This document shows positions 10,974-19,974 of a stretch of 64,000 nt of DNA, in pieces. Below the pieces are notes generated by a model. The model ran no database searches and had not been told where the DNA came from. It was given only the letters and a program-made list of their open reading frames with translations. The position numbers were made by a program, and so were the translations under genes. Within the stretch, counting starts at the first letter, position 1, and each line of letters opens with the position of its first letter. Source of the stretch: Pomphorhynchus laevis (Eukaryota; Acanthocephala; Palaeacanthocephala; Echinorhynchida; Pomphorhynchidae); NCBI GenBank assembly GCA_012934845.2, contig WNNJ02000771.1, positions 1 to 64,000 of the forward strand, written 5' to 3'.

Positions 10974-11306
10974 TTATTGAGAAACGAGACAGAAGGGAAG
11001 ATACGGGGTGTCGGGAAGTGAGGGCATGGGATTAGAAGTGCATGTTATGGCAGGATCATTGGGTTGACAAAGGATATCAGAAAGGACTGGGGTGGTTTGA
11101 GTGGACACGTAGGAGGTTGATATGTTCTTATAGGGGAGTTCGCGTATGAGTTTGTTGGCACAAAAGCCGCATATGAAGTCTTCTTTAGACTTACTGCTGT
11201 CACATCTGATTGTAGTCCAGACGTTGCAGTCGTGTGTCGAGCATTGTACTTGTAGTTGAGCACAGTTGGTGTCGGTGGTAGCTGTCTTATTACGTCCTCC
11301 CATCAA
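10974..11306 (-). CDS. LINE family 2 ORF1-like zinc-finger segment
   Basis: 110-codon frame with a PHD-like Cys/His spacing in its first half: CAQLQVQCSTHDCNVWTTIR then CDS and FICGFCANKLIREL. Many CR1/L2-type LINEs carry such a zinc finger in ORF1, thought to help bind element RNA or DNA. The second half is Pro/Ser-rich with no visible motif. It sits at the 5' end of LINE family 2 and the start codon chosen (MMGGRNKTATT) is plausible. The rest of ORF1 (10927-10517) is in another frame. Confidence 0.55.
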   Translation of the reverse strand: MMGGRNKTATTDTNCAQLQVQCSTHDCNVWTTIRCDSSKSKEDFICGFCANKLIRELPYKNISTSYVSTQTTPVLSDILCQPNDPAITCTSNPMPSLPDTPYLPFCLVSQ

Positions 11307-11334
11307 CGTCTTTGTGCGTTTAAACTATTAAATT

Positions 11335-11575
11335 TACTGGATTGATCTGGAACTGGATTGATATGGAATTGGATTGATCAGGAACTGGATTGATCTGGAA
11401 CTGGATTAATCTGGAACTGGATTAATCTGGAACTGGATTAATCTGGAACTGGATTGATCTGGAAATGAATTAATCTAGAACTGGATTGATCTGGAATTGG
11501 ATTGATCTGGAACTGGATTGATCTGGAACTGGATTGATCTGGAACTGGATTGATCTGTAACAGGATTGATTGTAT
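11335..11575. repeat. Minisatellite, unit about 15 bases
   Basis: About 15 tandem copies of a unit like tggaactggattgatc, with single-base variants (gattaatc, gaattgg, gaaatg). It lies between the 5' end of LINE family 2 and the gypsy fossil. No coding sense. Confidence 0.9.
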
Positions 11576-11579
11576 GTAT

Positions 11580-12075
11580 CTTAGATCTCAAACTTTTTCA
11601 AACTTTTTTGTACGTTGTTAATTTATTAGCCAAGAAAGTTCAAACTAGTGACGCTTCATAGTTTTTGAGCTGGCTTTCCTGTATCAATCGATTTTCGTAT
11701 TTTTTCTTTTTCATGTTTGTTTGAGTCTGGGATACCTCAAGAGTTCGCCAAACTCAAGGGGTAATTATATCCGCGGATATCTGTGACTAATACAAGCCAT
11801 TTGACAGTCTTTATTTAATGACGGGGCATATTCGTCATGTCACATGGTCAAGGTCTTTAGAGTAGATAGATTTTTATAGGGATTAAGTTTCCATTCTTCA
11901 TCCCGCCATCGCGGTGGCCTTGCCACTGATTGTCCACGACTGCATATTCGTCGGTGTAATACCGCTTACATCGCAGTTATCCATCATATCTGATGGAAAT
12001 TCATCTATCCGCAACCCAGCGAACGCGCCCGGTAGCTTTAACTAAGCCCCGAGTCATAAATACTGAGACTCAGTT
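11580..12075. other. Unassigned spacer
   Basis: About 500 bases with no long frame. The motif agccaagaaagttcaaacta at 11630-11650 is repeated exactly near 38612, upstream of the LINE with the restriction-like nuclease, so part of this is an unidentified repeat. The rest may be non-coding 3' sequence of the adjacent gypsy fossil. Confidence 0.4.
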
Positions 12076-12076
12076 A

Positions 12077-12590
12077 TCATATCTGAATCATTGAATTCGA
12101 TAAATTAAAGCTTTGGCGTAAGGTTGTCTTTATTGAGTGTAGGAATTCATTTGATAAGTGTTGTTTTTTGGAAATTCCGTTTCGTTCTCCACCAATAGCA
12201 ACGACAAAGACAATTGATATTCGGGGAAGGGTGCATAATTCTACATCAAAACTGTAGAACCGTGCCCTCTTTTTAACTGCATTATAGCATAGTGATGATT
12301 GAATTCTACCAACAGAATAGCTTCCCGTACAACAGTAGCACCTTTGTTGCGACAACCGACCAACACCGGCCCCGAAATTAACAGCCAGTTTGGTATCGAT
12401 CGACCTGTTAATGACTTTCGTTCGTACTTGAAGAAAAGTTCATGGGGCGTTACGTTGGTAGAAGTACAATCAAATACGGATTTGAGTTCAGCACAGAAGA
12501 TCAAACTGATGCCCGAGAATGTATTAATAATTTTGCGTCCGACATCGATAACTGAATTCCAGGCTATTTAGTTCTATTTATCCGCTCCCA
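12077..12590 (-). mobile_element. Ty3/gypsy-like fossil, integrase end
   Basis: Protein text on the - strand matches the C-terminal part of a Ty3/gypsy integrase: a TPHELFF box, then SIPNWLLISGPVLV and FNHHYAIMQLKRGHGSTVL, spacing typical of insect gypsy-type elements. It is a short broken fossil. A gypsy RNase H piece in the same orientation lies at 16.2-16.5 kb, and the two are probably remains of one copy separated by later PLE insertions. No LTR was recognised. Confidence 0.65.
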
Positions 12591-12689
12591 TTGCTTATTG
12601 CCTTAGGGTTGTAAGTTAATGTTTAACTTGTAGCAATGAATATGTAAACACTTTGAATGCGCGTGACACAAAATGAGCTTCCTCTGGCA

Positions 12690-12990
12690 AAACGTAAATT
12701 AAATAAGCTTACTGAGTCTACGTATTTTGTATTGCAAAATAACAGTTAAATAGTTAAATAATAAAAAATTAATTAATAATAAATAATTGTTATTTTTATA
12801 TAATTTATATCAAGATGAATTATAAACTGAAATTAAAAATAAAAATCAATTTTTATGAATTGACTAATAAATAACACGTTGTATCAGAATAAGGGTTAGA
12901 GGTCATCAGGAGAAACTGCTATGCTATCAGGTTTCGATAACTGCAATGTTATCACGTTTATAATAATCGTATATTATATATATTTGAAAT
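12690..12990 (-). repeat. PLE tail repeat, partial copy
   Basis: Contains the terminal motif actgagtctacgtattt (12711-12730), the AT-rich middle, and the start of the conserved core (cgttgtatcagaataaggg ... tgctatgctatcaggtttcg) to about 12945, where it diverges. It is the 3' part of the Penelope-like family described at 59.3-60.5 kb. Confidence 0.7.
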
Positions 12991-13424
12991 AACAAATATT
13001 AATAACAAATAATAAATCATATAAGATTTTATATGATTGATGCGTACAAAGGATGAACGAAAAAAATTTGAATGAGCAAATTTTATGAATGAAGGGATGA
13101 ATGTGAAGGGGCATGTGGAAAGAGGGGAATGACAAGAAACGTTAATTGTAATGAAAAAATAAATAAATTGGAAGCGGGAAATAAATTCTAGAAAATTCTA
13201 GAAAATGGGTATGTGAAAGTCATGAATTAAATAAGCTAACTGAGTCTACGTATTTTATATTGCAAATTAAAAATAACGCAAAATAAAAGTTAAATAGTTA
13301 AATAATAACAAATTAATTAATAATAAATAATTGCTATAAGATTTTATAAATCATATTAAATCTTATATTATAAACTGAAATCAAAAATAAAAAATTAGCA
13401 GAAAATATTGACAAGTTGAATTGA

Positions 13425-13860
13425 ACTGAATAATTGAGGAAGCGGGGAATTGGATTATGGTATTGTGGAAAATGTGAATTAGACTTTAAGAATTGAGGAA
13501 GCAGTGAATTGGACCAGGGAATTGACGAAAATGTGAATTAGACTTTAAGAAATGAGGAAGCAGTGAATTGGACAAGGGAATTGAAGAAAATGTTAATTAG
13601 ACTTTAAGAAATGAGGAAGCAGTGAATTGGACAAGGGAATTGAAGAAAATGTGAATTAGACTTCAAGAGATGAGGAAGCAGTCAATTGGACAAGGGAATT
13701 GAAGAAAATGTGAATTAGACTTCAAGAGATGAGGAAGCAGTCAATTGGACCAGAGTATTGAGGAAAATGTGAATTAGACTTTAAGAAATGAGGAAGCAGT
13801 GAATTGGACCAGAGTATTGAGGAAAATGTGAATTAGACTTTAAGAAATGAATTAGACTTC
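13425..13860. repeat. Minisatellite, unit about 59 bases
   Basis: About seven tandem units of the form actttaagaaatgaggaagc, agtgaattgg, acaagggaattgaagaaaat, gtgaattag. The array is flanked on both sides by copies of the same sequence (ggaagcgggaaataaattct and the PLE tail end actgagtctacgtatttta), at 13166-13260 and 13860-13950. The array therefore lies between two PLE tail copies. Confidence 0.9.
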
Positions 13861-13889
13861 AATTGGAAGCGGGAAATAAATTCTAGAAA

Positions 13890-15930
13890 ATGGGTATGTG
13901 AAAGTCATGAATTAAATAAGCTAACTGAGTCTACGTATTTTATATTGCAAATTAAAAATAACGCAAAATAAAAGTTAAATAGTTAAATAATAAAAAATTA
14001 ATTAATAATAAATAATTGTTATAAGATTTTATATAATTTAAATCAAGTTAAAATAAAAAAATAAAATTTAAAATAAACGTCATTTTTATGAATTGACTAA
14101 TAAATAACAGACGTTGTATCAGAATAAGAATTAGAGGTCATCAGGAGGAACTGCTATGCTATCAGGTTTCGGCCCCTAACTCCTCTACCCAACATAGCAG
14201 CGGGGCCAAATACATGCTAATGATGTATTTCCTCTGAAATAACTATCTAGTATCTTATTCTAATGCAAAGTATATTATTTATTATCCATCCATAAAAATT
14301 TGCCACTTAAGAGTTTAAATTTATTCTTTATATTATTGTGTTGATTTATATATTTTACTATTTTCAGCTTGTTGTTATTTTTATAGTAACCTAGTTTAAA
14401 ATATGTATCTATTAAATTATTAAAATGATTTTGAAGAAAGCCAATATCATTACAAATTGTTGCAATTCTTTAAATTTCATTATTTAATGTATTATATTTT
14501 ATATTATATGGTATGCATGAATGCTCATGCAAAAATATGTTTCTTGTAAATTTAACTAAGTCATCTCTACGATATAAATTAATAGTAGTTTTAGTTAATG
14601 TTAATTTAATGTTCATATCTAGATATACACCTTCTTTATCATCAATATTGTTTTTTTAAGAATAAGGCTACCTGGATAAATTTGTTCACTAATTGAAAAA
14701 AATCATTAGAATTAAATACACATATAATATCAATATATTTAAATATATATTTCATATCGTTATATAATTTAGATTTATTTATGTAATTTTGAATTCCAAT
14801 ATAATATAGGTATATTTTTATTATCTAATTCAACCTTTATACCCTTTTTATCCATTATAGAACAGTTACTTGTAATAATTGTTTCTAAACTCAACTCACT
14901 ACGTTCATATGTTGGATTTACATTTAAATCATTAGAATTAACCTCTTTCATTAGTATATCATAATAAAGCTTTTTGCATATGAAGACAAAGTTATTACTA
15001 GCTTTATCAATAGTTGTTATTATATAGTTATCCTTTAATTTAGTAAGTTCTTTATACATATCTTTATTAATTTTATCTTTCCTTTTATAATTGTTTGTGA
15101 TTTTCATTTTATTTTTAATTTTATCAAATATATAATCTTTTCAAATTTTTATCTTAGATATATTCGAGCTTTCACTATAAATCAGCTTACTAAAGTAATC
15201 ATTTAAGTTATTATATAACGAACTGTAAATTTTATTTTTGTCGTTGTTATTATTTAATCTATATTTATACCCTTTCGATAGCAGCTTTCTTAATTCACAA
15301 TTTTCAATTAATTCTAGATTATGGGTACATATATGTTCATTTATTTTATCAAAACTAAGACTTTTACAATTGCATTCTGTTTCCATTATGTTTCTAATAT
15401 TATCGTTACATATTGATTTTAATTCTTTATTATAATTACAAATTTTTCGTCCTAATGGTGGTAGGAGTTTATACCTTATTTTAGGAATATATTTACTTAA
15501 ATCTGACCCTATTATTTATTTACTTTTAGAGTTATTTAAAATTCTGGCTATATTTATGTTATCTATACATTTATTAATGAAGTTTATGGTTAATGTATAT
15601 TTTCTATTATTATTTTAGCTTATTATCTCTTAAAAGTTGTTTTAATATTTTTAATTGTTCATTTTTATACATATCTTTTTAATTATTTTTAACTCTATTT
15701 TTCTTATTCATTGAATCGCAACGACTTCTTGGCTTTATAAAATTTGATTTTTTAATGAAACATCTTATTCTAGATTCTTAAAAATACTAGAAAAAAGATC
15801 TTTTAGTTTATTATCTCTTAAAAGTTGTTTTAATATTTCTAATTGTTCATATATATTTATCTTTTTAATATTTTTAAGTCTATTTTTCTTATTCCTTTTA
15901 TCACCATGACTTCTTGGTTTGCGTTTAACC
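13890..15930 (-). mobile_element. Penelope-like element, AT-rich family, degraded
   Basis: Copy of the most common PLE here. On the - strand, from right to left: N-terminal coding pieces (15386-15141, and 15107-14775 with LKDNYIITTIDKASNNFVFI and IPILYWNSKLHK, the usual PLE pre-RT text), RT remnants at 14760-14300, a C-terminal [12 protein letters not shown] end at about 14300, the conserved structured core at 14105-14245, and the tail end actgagtctacgtatttt at 13922. No GIY-YIG endonuclease follows the RT. AT content is extreme, even in coding parts. 15930-15450 contains duplicated AT-rich N-terminal text without a clean frame. Confidence 0.75.
14775..15107 (-). CDS. PLE N-terminal domain (partial ORF)
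   Basis: 110-codon frame of the region just before the RT in Penelope-like elements. TTIDKASNNFVFICKKLYYD corresponds to the conserved xxADKGxxxVV block of other PLEs, and NIPILYWNSKLHK to the xPxLYxLPKLHK block. It continues out of frame into RT remnants to the left. Confidence 0.65.
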   Translation of the reverse strand: MKITNNYKRKDKINKDMYKELTKLKDNYIITTIDKASNNFVFICKKLYYDILMKEVNSNDLNVNPTYERSELSLETIITSNCSIMDKKGIKVELDNKNIPILYWNSKLHK

Positions 15931-16199
15931 GGATTATTATAGTATAGTTGTTTAAAATATTATCGTTACATGTAGATTTCAATTTTAACTATCAAAAAAT
16001 AGTTAAATAATAATAGTGAACTATTTTTAACTTTATTACGGTGCTCTAAAAGATAAAAAGCTGCTTTAAGTATATACAACCGATTCGGAAGAAGTATCGG
16101 AACAGGTAAATGGCTACGGAAACCTTGAAAATTCATTGATGCCCGTAAGTATATATTTTGCATTTGTCGTATTGGGAAATGGTCTCTTGAAGTCGAGTG

Positions 16200-16500
16200 A
16201 CAAGCGTTCAAACGGTTAAATGTCTTTTATTAGAACGCTGAAAAAGAACCACTGCTACATTGTCCGCTGCTATGTTGTCTGTTGCTACATTGTCCGCTGC
16301 TCCTGATATTTGATCTGTCATAACTCGAAATTGTCGTCCAATAATATAGTGTCGCCATTCTTTAAGAGATTCAATAATGTCCAGAGCTTCTAATTCAATA
16401 GCTGGATTGCGCTTTTTATGTTTGAACCGTATTAGCGAGAAAAAAGCAACAGGTCTGCCACACATGCTTAAAGTGGCTGCTATCGCTACTTTTGACGGAT
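16200..16500 (-). mobile_element. Ty3/gypsy-like fossil, RNase H piece
   Basis: The - strand text has GRPVAFFSLIRF, AIELEALDIIESLKEWRHYI and GRQFRVMTDQ, the RNase H block of Ty3/gypsy polyproteins. Broken fossil with no LTR seen. Same strand and correct order relative to the integrase piece at 12.1-12.6 kb. Confidence 0.7.
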
Positions 16501-16880
16501 CTGTATCTACTTCAACATTACAGGCAAGTACACATTAAGGTGATTAACATCCTTATGACTCTTCATTGATGGTTTGAACATTGGAAAATTCGTCTTTATG
16601 GTAAAATCCCGAGCGCGGTGCGCAAAACAAGGTATCCAAAGTCAATAATAAGTTTATAGGCACAACATATGACGATATTCAGTTTCATCAATCGGATCTT
16701 TGAGTTCAAAGATTAGTCTGGTTCTTCGCGAATTGGGTGTAGCTACTCATTCTCTATACATTATCCCAAAACACTTATCGACTCAGATGCAAACACGCTT
16801 TTGGTTTTGAAAATATTTAAAAAAATAATATTAATTTTTTTTAATATTTCGAATTATGAAATTCCCAAAAACACGCAAGT
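16500..16880. other. Spacer next to gypsy fossil
   Basis: No clear frame. The - strand just upstream of the RNase H piece still has faint pol-like text (TDPSKVAIAATL), so part of this belongs to the same fossil. The rest is unassigned. Confidence 0.35.
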
Positions 16881-17090
16881 AAGATTTTAAGACAAAAGTC
16901 TGACAAACTAGCAGGTGGATACTTCTTGGGTATCGGGACTATAATGGCACGCTTACAAATGTCAGGAATCCAGGAATGTTTGATGCTGTGTCGAAAAACA
17001 GAAGTTAGATGCTGACAAAGAGAACAAGCTAAAGCACGAATCAGAAAAGGTGCAATGTCATCAGAGCCAGGAGAGTCAAATCCACTTCAA
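16880..17090 (-). mobile_element. LINE RT fragment
   Basis: The - strand reads DSPGSDDIAPFLIRALACSL then QHLTSVF and IPDICKRAIIVPIPKK, the finger region of a LINE reverse transcriptase (SPGSDGIPxxLLK ... WKxAxIVPIPKK). Truncated on both sides, about 70 codons. Confidence 0.65.
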
Positions 17091-17398
17091 TCTTTATCGC
17101 ACAGTCGCGGATATGAACAAGAACCTCCTACCATAAGAACTAATTAAAGTATACCGTAGAGTTACATGGAACTGCGAATCTCGAAACCCATATGGGCAAC
17201 AATCTATGTCAGTAGCAAAGGTTGTCACCGAACTGTCGGGCGCCACCGTACAACTCGAAAATTTCTTACACAGAGATTAGATTCGCCATTGCTCGGTCTT
17301 TTGTTCAATTCTATAAAGACATCCTTTCTTCTTTCCCGTTCCTCGGGGGATAAATCTTGAAATATATGGAAGGAAGAGACGGGTAACCGAGACCTATA

Positions 17399-19262
17399 AT
17401 GAAGCAGAAAGTCAACAAACGGCGATTTATCCTTATCAATACGTCAAATCAACGGAAATTTTCACGTTGTACACACAAGGTCAAATATCCGATGGCGTCC
17501 CATCTCTTCCCCTTGTCTTCTTCGCTAGTCGATCTCGCTCCTGAGCATACTTTTGTCTTAGTCTATTCAACACTCGCTTCATTCTCCATAAAACTGATAT
17601 GCCCCTTAATATCTTCGATCAATTATCTATCGATATTCTATGCATTACCAAATCCTGGCACTATGACTCTGACGATCTTGCTATTCGTCGTTTATGTCGC
17701 TCTGGTTGTTCTCTAGTTGAATCAGTTCGTCTAATTGCCTCTCATACATCTACTGCTTCTAATCATGGCGGTATTCTTGCCATTGCTCGTCACCCAATGT
17801 CTCTACATAAAATCAACGCTAACATCCGTGACACTTCGTTCGAATTACTCGTATACAGATTATCAACGCCTTTCCCTCTAGAACTTGTGATTGTATACCG
17901 TACAGGTTCATTTGCCCCCTCACGTATGTTCTTAAACGACCTTGCAAATATTATGTTTCACTGTTCATTTTCTTATACTCCTTTTGTTCTCAGTGACTTT
18001 AGCATTCGTCTTGATCGACCGGCTGGCTCTATCACTTTAACTAATCTTTTTGCTGATTTTAACTATAAATTACTTTCAACAAGCCCAACTCATATTCTCG
18101 GCGGTACTCTCGACATCATTGCTTTACCTAACAGCTTCAATGACTATACATCCTTGTCAATTACTGATCCGGGTTTGTCCGATCATTTCCTTGTCACTCT
18201 TACTCGTCCCCATCCTTCTTCTCTACCTCCACTATTATCCACACCAAGTCGACCCTGCAAACGTCTCGATATCCCTATTCTCTGTACCTCCTTACTCAAT
18301 TCTGCACTCTTTTCACTTCCTCTTAACTATATCTCTATTGATGATCTCTTTATTCTGTTTGATTCTGAACTTACAAGCATCCTTAATACCCTTCTGTCTA
18401 TTCGACCACGACGTTTTCAGCGGTCGCGCGATGCTCCCTGGTTCGATTCAGATTGTAGTCTTTCTAAGCGTCGGCTCCGTCACTCTTTTCGTGTGTTTAA
18501 TCGCTTTCTTAAACGTTTTCCAACCTACCTCCATCCAAATCTCCGTGCTTCCTATCTTTCTCTCCGCCGTTTCCCATTTCATTCTTATGCGAACTAAACG
18601 TAATCTCTTTTGGCGAAATCAACTCGAGTCCTCTTCCAACTGTAAATCTTATTTGAAAATCTTAAACTCAATTCTTTCACGATCATCTAATTCTTGTAAT
18701 AAAAATCCTGATAAGTCCGAGTTCTCCTCCGTCTTCGTCGTTTTGTCTGGCCTCAATTTTCAATAATCTTTCTTCTCTTCGTATTTCTCTGAATCCTAAT
18801 AAATCAAAAATAATGTGTATCCTTCCTCGAAGCTTCGTCGTAAAACCTCCCTCAGTATCATTAAATTCTACAATTCTTCCTATCGTTGACAATCTCGTTT
18901 TCCCAGGCTTCCATTTTGACAACAGACTTTCACTTAAACCTTTCGTTAGGGATAAAGTACGCTCATCTACCGTGATTCTCCTCAACCTTCGTCAAATTCG
19001 TAGATTGATCGATTTTCCATAAGGTATGACTCTCATATCTTCTCTCATGTTCTCAAGACTTGATAACTGTCTTAGTATATTTTCTAACACACCTACATCC
19101 ACTCTTCTTCCTTTACAACGCATCATCAACACATCCGTCCGAGTTCTCCTCCGTCTTCGTCGTTTTGATCATACATCCCACCATCTTCTTTCTCTCCATT
19201 GGCCTACAATTTATTGTCGTGTTCAAATTCGTCTTCTTATCATTTCTTTTCGCCTTTATGAA
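17399..19262 (+). mobile_element. LINE family 1 copy with internal deletion
   Basis: Same family as 1-3170, roughly 90 percent alike by eye. An endonuclease frame of 332 codons (17599-18597) is almost whole, with ITKSWHYDSD (the usual catalytic Glu of TESW is Lys here), FVLSDFSIRLD (Gly and Asn of GDFN changed) and DPGLSDHFLV. The RT catalytic region is deleted. At about 18716 the sequence jumps to 30 bases copied from the downstream 19138-19168 region and then into the RT end. At about 19262 family 1 stops and an RTE-like LINE end begins. Confidence 0.8.
17599..18597 (+). CDS. LINE family 1 endonuclease (degenerate)
   Basis: 332-codon frame over the endonuclease and basic linker. Length and blocks match the 95-1054 frame, but at least three active-site positions are altered: TKSW for TESW, SDFSI for GDFNI, and loss of the usual N-R context. 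It is therefore open by chance after recent insertion rather than active. It ends in the linker (FHSYAN) by a frameshift relative to family 1. Confidence 0.7.
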   Translation: MPLNIFDQLSIDILCITKSWHYDSDDLAIRRLCRSGCSLVESVRLIASHTSTASNHGGILAIARHPMSLHKINANIRDTSFELLVYRLSTPFPLELVIVYRTGSFAPSRMFLNDLANIMFHCSFSYTPFVLSDFSIRLDRPAGSITLTNLFADFNYKLLSTSPTHILGGTLDIIALPNSFNDYTSLSITDPGLSDHFLVTLTRPHPSSLPPLLSTPSRPCKRLDIPILCTSLLNSALFSLPLNYISIDDLFILFDSELTSILNTLLSIRPRRFQRSRDAPWFDSDCSLSKRRLRHSFRVFNRFLKRFPTYLHPNLRASYLSLRRFPFHSYAN

Positions 19263-19680
19263 TTTCGCCATTCTCTCAGTACTTTATGGATTTGAAACGT
19301 GGCCAGACAAAATTACTCTTCTAGATAGGGTAATTACTTTCGACCATCAGTGACTTAGACGTATTAGTAAAATCCGGTATAATAAGATGCGAATGTAAGG
19401 TGCGAAATCTAGAAAGCATTGAGAAAATGCGAAGCTGAAAATATGTGGGCCGTGTCCTGCGAATGAATGCTGAAAAATTGGGGAATGCCTGTTTATTGGC
19501 ACATCTTCCAGTATGGAACTCCCCAAGATCTGGCGTTGGAAATATGCTCCGACGAGCATTGCAGATAAAGGATCGACCTAAAATTTTCAAGGAGACGAAT
19601 ATTGGTTGGATTGAATACCGAAATGAATGGATAAGATTCTGAAAGACATGTTTCAGGACCGAGTAAGGTGGAGAATCCTA
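19262..19680 (+). mobile_element. RTE-like LINE C-terminal fragment
   Basis: Reads SVLYGFETWP (the LYGCETW block), LRRISKIRYN, then GRVLRMNAEKLGN (the WLGHVLRM block), the usual end of RTE/BovB-like LINE proteins. It is fused directly to LINE family 1 at about 19262, apparently replacing its 3' end. A second piece of this family is at 39.65-39.79 kb. Confidence 0.6.
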
Positions 19681-19872
19681 AGCACGATGGTTTAATTGAG
19701 TAACTAACTTTTATTTTTCTCGTATTTGTCTTTTTTAATTTGTTGTGGTTTCCGACCATTAATGATCTGTGATCTCTTATAATAATATTCATTATTAATA
19801 TTTTTCATCACGAATTCTTAACATTTAAATACATATTTTTTAATTAATGAATATTATCTCTGTAGATATTGA

Positions 19873-19974
19873 ATGGGATTATGTCGATGTGATAAACCGA
19901 AAGTTAGCAATTTATTTTGTTTTAAACACCAAGTCAATGTATGTGAAGAATGCATGATACGTGATCATGAAAGG
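19873..19974 (+). CDS. Zfpl1: ZFPL1 coding exon 1
   Basis: ATG at 19873 begins [20 protein letters not shown], matching the invariant ZFPL1 start. 34 codons ending ...IRDHER, followed by donor GTATGA at 19975, phase 0. A 5' UTR must lie upstream; no promoter was identified. Confidence 0.92.

Larger units (their letters stand above)
6935..11310 (-). mobile_element. LINE family 2, near full length, interrupted
   Basis: Reads right to left. It starts with an ORF1-like Cys-rich segment (11306-10974), then a Ser/Pro-rich segment (about 10930-10500), endonuclease (about 10300-9500), linker (9450-8914), RT (8450-7516), a C-terminal domain, and the 3' end at 6935-7010 whose - strand reads gcgcactggcac-like text ending in tttgccacgttaaaataaat. 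It is related to LINE family 1 throughout but clearly distinct, and is more GC-rich than its surroundings. A segment at about 8455-8912 has no counterpart in family 1 and splits it. A separate 3' end of this family lies at 41.56-41.85 kb. Confidence 0.85.
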
